A DNA stretch of 64,000 bases from Candidatus Sedimenticola sp. (ex Thyasira tokunagai) (GTDB taxonomy: Bacteria; Pseudomonadota; Gammaproteobacteria; Chromatiales; Chromatiaceae), in NCBI GenBank assembly GCA_037318855.1, contig CP134874.1:744598-808597 (forward strand), given 5' to 3'. The notes below the pieces were generated by a model that saw nothing but the letters and a program-made list of their open reading frames with translations, was not told where the DNA came from and ran no database searches. Of this stretch, positions 1 to 8,146 are shown one piece after another. Position 1 is the stretch's first letter, and each line of letters opens with the position of its first letter. The position numbers and the translations under genes were made by a program.

Positions 1-1235
1 CCAGTTCATCACCCGTGCCTACCGGACTGCAGTGGCTGGCGGCAAACAGGTCGGACTGCTGTACCCGTTGATGGAGCGCAAGTATGGGCTGGGCGATACT
101 GTTGCCGATCCAAGCGGAGACGAAGATTGCAGCGAGAATCAGCAGGGCACCCATCGCCAGCAGGCGCAGTACGGCCCACCATACCGGTGCAAGATAGCTC
201 TCTTCTGGCAAGCCAACCTCCAGCTCGAGGCCGAGGGCCTGAAGCAGTGGTGTCTCCTCACTGCTGATCAACTGATGCTTGATATATTGGATCTGTGCAT
301 CGTAGTTATGACTGACGATCTCAACCCCCTGCTTGATCAACCTATAGTAGGCTTGGGGATTATGGGGACGGTTTTGTCTGACGATGGCCGCAAGATCAAA
401 TGCCGCAACCACGGCGCCCTGGGTGGTGTTGTAGTATTCGATGGGGGCGACGATGACCATCTGATTTTCCGGCTGCTGGATAAACAGGGTACGTTGCCCC
501 CTGGCCAAGGCGATGCGCAGCTCAGGTGACTGGTTGTAATCGGGTATATCAGCAATAGTCTGGAATACCGGGCGACCATCGAAATCAACCAGCACAAACG
601 ACACTACGTTACGACCGGCTGCAAAAGACTCCGTTAGTTTGGGTAGATAGGTCTGTCGCCCGTCAGGATCGACCGCTGATCGCCATGGAAGGCTGAAAGC
701 CGAGGCGATTAGTCCCCGATAGGCGTAGGCGCGGTTGTATGGCCGGAATTGCGACCGGCAGGGAGCGATGTAGGGCATACAAGGAGTGCATCCGAAACGC
801 CGTAGAGTCATTGCGGGAGTCATGATGGAGTAGTGCACAAGCAGCTTTGCTGCAATGTGCAATACGGAATCGTGACGTACGCAGGACGGTCGGGGCATAA
901 CGGCTGTCGCGTAGGCGAGTCGATTTTGGAGACTTGGATGTCCCAAAATCTTTCACGAGGTAGCGACACGCTTGAAGGCCGTTGATGATGAACGGGTTTT
1001 CCGTGAGCCGTTCGGTATTCTCAACCAGGTAGGCGATACGTTGCTCCATCAGCATCTGCGATGAACGTGTAGCATTTTTTAGTAGTTCATTCACCTGGTT
1101 GCTCAGTCCGCCACTGAAAAGCAGCGCGGCCAGAACTGTCACCAGCGTCATGGCGATGGCGACAAATCCCGCGACCTGCAACACCAGCCTTTTTTTCAGA
1201 CTGCGTTGCTGCTGATTGCTGTTGGAGGTGCTCAT
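1..1235 (-). pseudogene. Disrupted membrane sensor protein (probable sensor kinase), runs off the left edge
   Basis: Read on the minus strand. The 5' part (1235 down to about 975) encodes a cytoplasmic start, a membrane segment (about residues 20-42) and the beginning of an extracytoplasmic sensor domain ending in INGL. The frame is then lost. From about 673 down to 1 a second frame continues the same protein: VDPDGRQTYLPKL, a Cache-like sensor stretch, a second membrane segment (encoded near 175-90) and the start of a HAMP linker (GNSIAQPILALHQRV). About 300 bp of foreign-looking sequence (674-974) separates the halves. Its length is not a multiple of three, so the gene is frameshifted. The catalytic part lies outside the window. 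It starts 34 bp downstream of the fused binding-protein gene on the same strand, so it was probably the kinase that read that protein. The kinase assignment is by analogy with neighbours. Confidence 0.7.
674..974. repeat. ~300 bp insertion splitting the sensor gene
   Basis: Removing this stretch joins INGL to VDPDGRQ in one frame, which is how the boundaries were placed (give or take a few bases). It carries no convincing gene. I found no clear terminal inverted repeat or target duplication, so its class is unknown. It could be a small non-autonomous element or a recombined fragment. Confidence 0.45.
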
Positions 1236-1269
1236 TATCGGGGCTTCACCTGGAACCGTGCCAATCGCA

Positions 1270-3438
1270 TTATTCTCGGATGCCTAACGTTAGAGGAACG
1301 ATTGCGCCATCCTCGTCGAATTTTGCCATGCGGTAATCTTCCACTGTGAGGGCATCATGTTCTGTAGCTGTGAAGACAGGATCATATCTTTTTACCACAC
1401 CCTGATAGGGCGGCAGGTTTTCAAGGGCATTACGTACGGCCGCGCGCTCCGTAGTGCCGGCCTGCTCGATGGCCAGTGCCATGAGCTGAACGATGTCATA
1501 GGCGTGTGCGACGCCTGTGGGTGCCTTGATCTGGCGAGATGAATCGATGCCGTAGTGTGCGGCATAGCTTTTACCCAGATCCATGGCAGGTTTATTTGCA
1601 CTATCCAGTAGAGAGACAGTCTGGAAAAAGGAGAGATCTACTCTGCTTAGGGCGCTCTTGTTCATTTTCCAGAAGTCACCGCCGGTGATCCCCCAATGTG
1701 ATATGACGGAAAGTGGTGTGGCCTGCCGGGCCAGGGTATTGACGATATATTGGCCCTCCTGGGGCTTGGCAATCATGATAATGGAGTCTGCGCCTGCGGC
1801 GTTGATCCGATCAAGTAAGGGAGAGAAGTTTTTATCGCCCCGATTGAATTTTTCAATCTGAACGAAAGAGGCTCCTTTTTCCTTCAGGTTGCTGCTCATA
1901 TGACGCAGATTACCGCGTCCCCAAACGGAGTTTTCCAGCATGATGGCCGGTCGTTTGTATTCACTCAATACGTAATCGATCATAAAGGGTCCCGCCAGGC
2001 GGTCGTTTGCCGAGACCCTGAATATATAGTTGGGTTCGTGGGTGGTTTCGACCACTTCTGCAGTCGATGACCAGGATGCAAGAAACGGTATTCCGTTGGT
2101 TTGGAGCATCTCTTTTTCGGCCATGATAACGGGGCTGTGTTGGCCGCCGATGATTCCGACGACATCAGAATTGGCAACCAGCTTCGCGATGTTTCTCGTT
2201 CCCTGGCTCGGCATACCCCTGTGGTTGAGGGCAAGCAGGGCGAGTTCTCTGCCCAATACACCGCCTCGCTCGTTGATCTCATCCATTGCCAGTGTCGCCC
2301 CGCGCTTGATGGCCAGGCCGGAGATCTTGGCATCCAGGGAGAGATCAGCGTCGAGGCCAATGATAATGGGACGATTTGTACCGTCGGCAGCGAGGCGCTT
2401 CACCATCATCAGCTCTTCTGTCTTGGAGAGGACATCAGCACCGATAATCTCCTCGAACAGTGCGGGAATGTAGTCTGTTTTTGCCGCAAACCGGCGGTGG
2501 GCGCCTGTATCGAGAGTATGGATGCGAACCCCGGCCTGTCGAATGGTTTCTAGTAGTGTCCCCTCCCTACGGTGGGTCTCTTCGCGCTCCCAGGTGGTCA
2601 ACTCCCTGGCCGTTGAAATCAGGATCTCCTGTATATCGCCGGGCAGCTTATCAAATACTTTTTCGCTAATGGAAAAGACATAGCCCAGGTAGGCGTGGTT
2701 GCTGATGGTCAGGTCGGACTGAACTTCATGAAACCCCATGCTGACGATAGCGATCAGTGGATTCTCCTGACCGTCGACTACACCGTCAGCCAGTGCCTTG
2801 CGGGTGGCGTGAAAGTCGATGGGCACAGGGTGGGCGCCGAATGACTTGAACTGCTCCATGATGATGCGGCTTTTCATGGTACGAATCTTCAGACCGGCAA
2901 AATCTTCAGGGCTTTGCAGCGGTCTGTTACCGGTGAAGTGTTTGAAACCATTCTCCCAGAAGGTCACGCCGATCAATCCGATGTTCCTGAGCTTGTCCAG
3001 CAGCATTTGGCCGGGCTCACCGTCGAGCATCTCATACAGGTCTTCGGGGGTAGGGAAGTAGAAGGGCAGGTCAGCATATTGAATGGCGGGTACCGGCACG
3101 CTCATCTTGGCCGTCGGGGTGAGGATGATATCGAGCTCGCCGGCGCGGGCCATCTCGACCATTTGATGGTCATTGCCCAGTTGCTGCGCGGGATAGACTG
3201 TTACCCGGACCTTGCCCCTGGTCTTCTCTTTCACGGTTTCGGCGAAGCGTACTGAGGCCAAGTGAAGAGCGCTGGTGGCCGGGATGTTGTGGCCAAAGCG
3301 CAAATCGTAGATTGGCAGTGCGGCTTGCTGTGCCAGGTTTTGTGGCAATTTCTCGGTGGATTGCTCGGGACTCATCCAGGGTAGAAAAACAATTGCCAGC
3401 AGCACACCGAGGATGGCAATCCAGACTATTTTTTTCAT
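1270..3438 (-). CDS. Fusion of a TRAP-type (DctP) and a branched-chain-type (Peripla_BP_6) solute-binding protein
   Basis: 722 residues. The N-terminus (MKKIVWIAILGVLLAIVFLPW) is a signal peptide or anchor with no lipobox cysteine. Residues about 45-340 match DctP receptors of TRAP transporters, including the GLKIRTM strand with the carboxylate-contacting arginine and a DGQENP-type motif. Residues about 355-720 match the receptor-ligand-binding/LivJ type, with repeated Rossmann-like halves (GLDADLSLDAKISGLAIKRGA, VVGIIGGQHSPV). Two complete ligand-binding proteins are therefore joined in one periplasmic chain. No TRAP membrane subunit or ABC permease lies nearby. The next gene on the strand, 34 bp away, is a broken membrane sensor. 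I infer that it presents ligand to a kinase rather than feeding a transporter. Confidence 0.85.
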   Translation of the reverse strand: MKKIVWIAILGVLLAIVFLPWMSPEQSTEKLPQNLAQQAALPIYDLRFGHNIPATSALHLASVRFAETVKEKTRGKVRVTVYPAQQLGNDHQMVEMARAGELDIILTPTAKMSVPVPAIQYADLPFYFPTPEDLYEMLDGEPGQMLLDKLRNIGLIGVTFWENGFKHFTGNRPLQSPEDFAGLKIRTMKSRIIMEQFKSFGAHPVPIDFHATRKALADGVVDGQENPLIAIVSMGFHEVQSDLTISNHAYLGYVFSISEKVFDKLPGDIQEILISTARELTTWEREETHRREGTLLETIRQAGVRIHTLDTGAHRRFAAKTDYIPALFEEIIGADVLSKTEELMMVKRLAADGTNRPIIIGLDADLSLDAKISGLAIKRGATLAMDEINERGGVLGRELALLALNHRGMPSQGTRNIAKLVANSDVVGIIGGQHSPVIMAEKEMLQTNGIPFLASWSSTAEVVETTHEPNYIFRVSANDRLAGPFMIDYVLSEYKRPAIMLENSVWGRGNLRHMSSNLKEKGASFVQIEKFNRGDKNFSPLLDRINAAGADSIIMIAKPQEGQYIVNTLARQATPLSVISHWGITGGDFWKMNKSALSRVDLSFFQTVSLLDSANKPAMDLGKSYAAHYGIDSSRQIKAPTGVAHAYDIVQLMALAIEQAGTTERAAVRNALENLPPYQGVVKRYDPVFTATEHDALTVEDYRMAKFDEDGAIVPLTLGIRE

Positions 3439-3924
3439 TAATCAGCCCTCGAATCTATTCTGGTCGCTGCGTCTTCGATATGGCCTGCACTATGCCTGTA
3501 ATACGGTCATATCCTATAGGGGGAGCTCCCTCTAGGAAGTCTAGTACATCAGCGCTGCATCGTGTCTCATGCATCTGAATCTATGGATAATGCAAGCTGG
3601 CAGGATATATATTCCTGGCAAATCACCTGCTTTCTCTAATTTCCTAATCCATCTAAGTGGCTATGCACAATAGCCCTGAAGCACTATCTTCTTTGAAAAA
3701 GTGCATCTGTAGGAGCGAATTTATTCGCGATCAGGCGACCGGGCATGTTCTTCGCGAACAAGTTCGCTCCTACACCCGGTTCCCGGATTATTGTGCACAG
3801 CCATTTTCACCTATTCCCTCACAAAACCCCTGTATGAGAACTATGCTCAGATAAGGAGGCTTTCCCTCAGGATCGTTGTGGCTCGCTCGTTACGGGGGGT
3901 TAGTAGGCTACGCATGGGCTGCTT
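3439..3924. other. Intergenic region between divergent genes, with a REP/MITE-like element
   Basis: This is the divergent promoter region of the fused binding protein (minus) and the NMT1-like protein (plus). It contains the inverted-repeat element at 3655-3808 and a short GGGGGAGCTCCC palindrome near 3520. No gene was seen. Confidence 0.6.
3655..3808. repeat. MITE-like element with internal REP palindromes (copy 1)
   Basis: The outer arms AAGTGGCTATGCACAATA (3655-3672) and the complement of TATTGTGCACAGCCATTTT (right end) form a terminal inverted repeat. Inside are two opposed REP-like units, TGTAGGAGCGAATTTATTCG and, in inverse orientation, one ending TTCGCTCCTACA. Related units occur near 32.4 kb and 54.2 kb. 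Confidence 0.7.
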
Positions 3925-5013
3925 GTGGTCAGTAGCAACATTTTCCAGGATATGTGTTCAATGATGTCATCCAAGGTTACCCGCCGCTCTCTGCTGAAGC
4001 GTCACCACTACTGGCTGATCATTCTCGTTGTGGTCGTTGGCGTTGCGTTTATTCTGCTACCTCAGAGCACACAGCATAAGGAGAGGCCGCTATCCAGTGA
4101 GAATAGAATCAATATTCGTATAGGGCTTGCCATGCAGCCCACCAGCGCCCTGGCTATTATCGCGGCCAAGCAGGGTTACTTTGAAGCGGAGAACATAGAG
4201 GCGGTGGTGTCCGAGTTCCCCAGTGGTAAACGCGCTCTGCGGGATGGACTCTTCCAGGATAGGGTTGATGTGGCGGTCTCTGCTGATGTGCCGATCACCA
4301 TGGCTGCCCTGGAGAAAAGGTCATTCAGGATCATTGCCGCCACTTTCAACGCCGGCAATGTAAACCGGGTTATCGCCCGGACAGACCTCGGTATTCAAAC
4401 TCCGGCAGATCTGGTGGGAAAGCGTGTGGCGACCCAACGCGCTTCTGCTGTGCACTATTTCCTCGAGCTCTTCATGGGTGAACACGCTCTTCCCCATGAG
4501 CAGGTCTCCCTCCGCTACATGAAAGCGGAGAAACTGCCCCAGGCCTTGGCAGAGGGAAGTATCGATGCCTTCTCCATGCGTGAGCCCTATATCAGCCAAG
4601 CCAAAGCGTTGCTGGGTGACAAGGCAGTGGTGTTCTCCGTACCCGGCCTCTACCGGCAGATTGATATGGTGCTGATCACAGAAAAGATGCTCGTTGCCAA
4701 CCCGGGTGTAGCAGCCCGGTTGCTACGTGCATTGAACAAGGCAGAACAATTCGTACATCAGCAACCTGATGATGCGGTTGCCATGGTCGCCCAGCGCTTG
4801 GGCGTGGAGAAGGATAAGATCCATGCCCTCTGGCCGACCCTGAAATTGCGTGTATCCCTGGAGCAGTTTCATCTGCTGTTGTTGGAGAGTGAAGCGCGCT
4901 GGGCGCTCAGAAACGGGCTTACCCAGGCAACTGAGATGCCTGATTTCATGGAGTATATAGATTTTACCGGGCTTCAAGAGGTGAATCCTGAAGCAATAAC
5001 CATCTTTCGGTGA
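3925..5013 (+). CDS. Membrane-anchored NMT1/SsuA-like substrate-binding protein
   Basis: 362 residues from the GTG at 3925. ATG 3961 or 3964 (MMSSKVTRR) is a likelier start because the membrane segment follows soon after. One hydrophobic segment (about residues 29-46 of the long form) anchors the protein. The rest is an NMT1/THI5-like periplasmic fold: IGLAMQPTSALAIIAAKQGYF, a DVAVSADVP hinge, then DLVGKRVATQRAS and AFSMREPYISQ. These domains usually bind taurine, sulfonates, nitrate or pyrimidine precursors; the ligand here cannot be told. No ABC permease or ATPase is adjacent. The next gene, 36 bp on, is a sensor kinase, so a sensory co-receptor role is inferred. Confidence 0.8.
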   Translation: MVSSNIFQDMCSMMSSKVTRRSLLKRHHYWLIILVVVVGVAFILLPQSTQHKERPLSSENRINIRIGLAMQPTSALAIIAAKQGYFEAENIEAVVSEFPSGKRALRDGLFQDRVDVAVSADVPITMAALEKRSFRIIAATFNAGNVNRVIARTDLGIQTPADLVGKRVATQRASAVHYFLELFMGEHALPHEQVSLRYMKAEKLPQALAEGSIDAFSMREPYISQAKALLGDKAVVFSVPGLYRQIDMVLITEKMLVANPGVAARLLRALNKAEQFVHQQPDDAVAMVAQRLGVEKDKIHALWPTLKLRVSLEQFHLLLLESEARWALRNGLTQATEMPDFMEYIDFTGLQEVNPEAITIFR

Positions 5014-5049
5014 GATTGATCTATTCATGATAATCAGCAAGCCAATATT

Positions 5050-7749
5050 ATGAAAATCAGGACCAGGGTTTGGATGATTATTATGGTCCCGGTCCTATTC
5101 GGGATCAGCGTCACGGCTCTCCAGCAGTGGATGGCCACGCGGGTCGATGCTGCTCTGGTCTATAACAGGCTGATCACTGAGATTACTCAGAACACTTCAT
5201 CCCTCTATCATCTTGCGGCAGAATTTGTTCGCTACCCCCGGGAGAGCAGGGCAAGAAAACAGTGGCTGCTCAAACATGAGGAGCTGGCCGGCCTGATGTC
5301 CCATGCGGATACCGGCCAACAAGGGACGATTGAGCTCCTTGATAGGCTACAACAATCCCATGCCTCCTTATTGGAACTACAGCAGCGGTTTTTTATTGCC
5401 GAAAAAGCAACCCTGCATTCATCCGATCTAACGGAGCAGCAGCAGCGTATTGCCGATCAAATCTTCATGCTGACCCAGAACATGATTTCGGACGCATTGG
5501 CACTGGGCAGTTTTAGCGCTGATCAGGTGACGGCTATCCGTGACCTTCAGGATAGACTGATTATTCTCTTTACTCTGGTTCTTATCCTGCTGTTGAGTTT
5601 TTTCGGCATTATCATGGGCAGGCAGATCATCCGGCCCCTGGATAAGCTGAAGGAGGGCACTGAAGTTATCGGTGATGGCGCTCTTGACTACAGGGTGGGC
5701 CATATATCCAACGATGAGCTGGGCGACTTGGGCTTTGCCTTTGATCGGATGGCGGGACGTCTGCAGGCTACCCTGGCTTCTCGTGACCAGCTCAATACAG
5801 AAGTCGAAGAGAGAAGGCGAAATGAAGAGGCGCTACAGGCGAGTCGTAAGCGTCTGATGCACGCCGAGCATATCGCCCAGCTCGGAAGCTGGGATTGGGA
5901 TATCGAGAGCGACAAGATCATCTGCTCGGAAGAGATGTTTATCGCTTTTGGTATTCCGCCTCAAACCCAAGATGTTACTTTTGATCAAATGTTGAGCTTC
6001 GTGCACCCGGAAGAGCAGGAAGCAGTTGAAGAGTGGATGAGAGAGGCGGCGAACAGGACCGGCGGAACAGGTCGTCATCAATTTCACATGGTGCGCCCCG
6101 ACGGTACGGTACGGGTGATGCAGGTCGAGGGGGATGTGAGCGTTGATCCATCCACGGGTACCACGCACATGATGGGCACACTGCACGATATAACCGAGCG
6201 CTGGGAGATGGAGGATGCCCTGCGCGAAAGTGAGGCAAAGTACAGAAACCTGCTGGTGAACATCCCCCAGAAGGTATTCTACAAAGACCGGAACTCCATC
6301 TACATGGCAGTCAATCCCAGTTATGCAGCAGGTTTTGGCCGGAAGCCCGAAGAGTTTGTGGGCAAGGATGACTTTGTCTTCCATGACCCTGAATTTGCTG
6401 AGAGGTATCGAAGAGATGATCAGAAAATTATGCAGGGGGGGTGTGTTGTCGAAATGGATCAAGGTTATATCCTGGATGGAACGCAACATACCGTGCATAT
6501 CGTCAAGGTGCCGGTGCGAGGTGAATCGGGCAAGGTGATCGGCATTTTGGGGGTGTTTTGGGATATCTCGGAACGCAAACAGATGGAGTCTGAACTCAAT
6601 GAAACCCGCCAATATCTGCACAATGTGGTCGATTCCATGCCCTCCGTGCTTATTGGCCTGGATACCGACGGCCGTGTTACCCACTGGAATCCAGAGGCTG
6701 CTGTATTGAGTGCTATTCCCTCCTCTCAGGCCATAGGGCAGCCGATGGAACAGCTGTTGCCCCAGTTCGCAGCGCAGATGGCAGCGATCAAACAAGCGAT
6801 CACCCAGAATAGCCCTCTCAAACTGCTGCGTGTGCTCAGGCAGGTTGGAAATGAAAAGAGATATCTGGATCTTGTGCTCTACCCCCTGACGGGTGAAGGA
6901 CGGCAGGGTGCGGTGCTGCGTATCGATGATGTGACAGAGCGGGTGCGTATGGAGTCTACCATGGTGCAGACCGAGAAGATGATGTCGGTGGGTGGTTTGG
7001 CTGCCGGTATGGCTCATGAGCTGAACAATCCCCTGGGTGGTGTACTGCAGGGCTTGCAGAACGTCCAGCGCAGGTTCTCTCCGGAACTGGATAAAAACCT
7101 GGAGCTGGCCCGGGAGTTGGGGCTGGATCTGGAGAGGATGCAGGAGTACATGGAAGGACGTCAGATACGGCATTTTCTGGACGGTATCAGCGAAGCGGCC
7201 GGGCGCGCCGGCGACATCGTCAACAACATGCTGCAGTTCAGCCGCAAGGCAGAGATGGTGATGCAGTCCGAGGAGATCGTGCCACTGATCGAACGCACCT
7301 TGGAGCTGGCTTCGGTGGATTACGATCTAAAGAAGAAGTACGATTTTCGCAATATTGTGATCGAGCGTGACTATGATCCCGATGCCCCCCCTGTCTCCTG
7401 CATCGCCTCGGAAATTCAGCAAGTGTTGCTGAATCTGTTACGTAATGCGGCCCAAGCCATAAGCCTCCAGGAAGATCGTACCGATCAGGCCAGGATTGTA
7501 CTGCGGACAGCCCTCAGGGAAGAGATGGTTCTGATCGAGGTGGAGGACAACGGCCCCGGCATGGATGAATCGGCCTGTCGGCGTGTATTCGAACCCTTCT
7601 TCACCACGCGCCCGCCGGGACAGGGTACCGGGCTGGGATTGTCTGTCTCCTATTTTATCGTCAACGATGAACACAATGGGAGGTTGAGTGTCCGTTCGAT
7701 ACCGGGTAAGGGCACAATATTTTCTATTCTTCTACCTGCGGGAGGTTGA
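5050..7749 (+). CDS. Hybrid-less sensor histidine kinase: TM-sensor-TM-HAMP-PAS-PAS-PAS-HisKA-HATPase
   Basis: 899 residues. Membrane segments lie at about 7-24 and 173-196, bracketing a helical periplasmic sensor. A HAMP linker (about 197-250) and coiled coil follow, then three PAS domains (about 280-385, 395-510, 520-630). The H-box is GGLAAGMAHELNNPLGG, with the phosphoacceptor His at residue 656. The ATPase shows an N box (LLNLLRNAAQA), G1 box (DNGPGMDE) and G2 box ([10 protein letters not shown]). There is no receiver domain, so phosphate must pass to a separate receiver. It follows the NMT1-like gene by 36 bp and probably senses its ligand-bound state. The H-box and about 80 residues after it are nearly identical to those of three other kinases in this island, which suggests local duplication with swapping of the input domains. 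Confidence 0.92.
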   Translation: MKIRTRVWMIIMVPVLFGISVTALQQWMATRVDAALVYNRLITEITQNTSSLYHLAAEFVRYPRESRARKQWLLKHEELAGLMSHADTGQQGTIELLDRLQQSHASLLELQQRFFIAEKATLHSSDLTEQQQRIADQIFMLTQNMISDALALGSFSADQVTAIRDLQDRLIILFTLVLILLLSFFGIIMGRQIIRPLDKLKEGTEVIGDGALDYRVGHISNDELGDLGFAFDRMAGRLQATLASRDQLNTEVEERRRNEEALQASRKRLMHAEHIAQLGSWDWDIESDKIICSEEMFIAFGIPPQTQDVTFDQMLSFVHPEEQEAVEEWMREAANRTGGTGRHQFHMVRPDGTVRVMQVEGDVSVDPSTGTTHMMGTLHDITERWEMEDALRESEAKYRNLLVNIPQKVFYKDRNSIYMAVNPSYAAGFGRKPEEFVGKDDFVFHDPEFAERYRRDDQKIMQGGCVVEMDQGYILDGTQHTVHIVKVPVRGESGKVIGILGVFWDISERKQMESELNETRQYLHNVVDSMPSVLIGLDTDGRVTHWNPEAAVLSAIPSSQAIGQPMEQLLPQFAAQMAAIKQAITQNSPLKLLRVLRQVGNEKRYLDLVLYPLTGEGRQGAVLRIDDVTERVRMESTMVQTEKMMSVGGLAAGMAHELNNPLGGVLQGLQNVQRRFSPELDKNLELARELGLDLERMQEYMEGRQIRHFLDGISEAAGRAGDIVNNMLQFSRKAEMVMQSEEIVPLIERTLELASVDYDLKKKYDFRNIVIERDYDPDAPPVSCIASEIQQVLLNLLRNAAQAISLQEDRTDQARIVLRTALREEMVLIEVEDNGPGMDESACRRVFEPFFTTRPPGQGTGLGLSVSYFIVNDEHNGRLSVRSIPGKGTIFSILLPAGG

Positions 7750-8146
7750 TGAATCGGGACATTTGGGAATAGCGGATATTCATAAGCTATCATTAAGGTC
7801 GAGGAGTTCAATGAATGAGATCGAAGCTCTATCTTCTGGTGGGGGCGCTACCCAGTTGGACTGGATCGATTAGCCTAGGGCCTGTTAACGCTAATTGAAT
7901 GATGCCTGCTGAGGCCATTTTTTTGTTCAGCAAGGCAGAAGGAGTGCAGTGTATTGAACATACATAAACGACTGATAACGCCGCTGAGCGGAAAAATGGC
8001 CTCAGCCCTTCGGATTGCCCCTGAAAAAGCGCCACTCATCGTTGCCCGTTGCTTATTTGGAGTGACCAAACTACGCGCCTCACGCCTTGATGGGCATTTT
8101 TTCAGGGGCAACAGACACGACTCAATTAGTGTTAACAGGCCCTAGT
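7750..8146. other. Intergenic region holding a MITE and a possible short leader reading frame
   Basis: A 20-codon frame with a good GAGGAG ribosome site (7811-7873, MNEIEALSSGGG) precedes the repeat. It is in the same phase as the kinase that follows but is closed by TAG before the element. It may be a leader peptide or chance. The remainder is the repeat at 7875-8145. Confidence 0.4.
7875..8145. repeat. 271 bp MITE-like element next to a start codon
   Basis: The ends are CTAG followed by the terminal inverted repeat GGCCTGTTAACRCTAATTGA (left G, right A at R). CTAG at both ends may be a 4 bp target duplication or part of the repeat. The right end stops one base before the ATG of the next gene, so the element supplies its upstream region. 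Confidence 0.75.

Noticed and set aside
1357-2669. Several plus-strand frames opposite the fused binding-protein gene
   Set aside because: All are antisense shadows of a single continuous, domain-rich minus-strand gene.
3521-3540. GGGGGAGCTCCC as a terminator or operator
   Set aside because: Short, without a T-run, and between divergent promoters; too little to call.
5833-7173. A 446-codon minus-strand frame opposite the triple-PAS kinase
   Set aside because: It is antisense to conserved PAS and HisKA coding sequence, with no family features.
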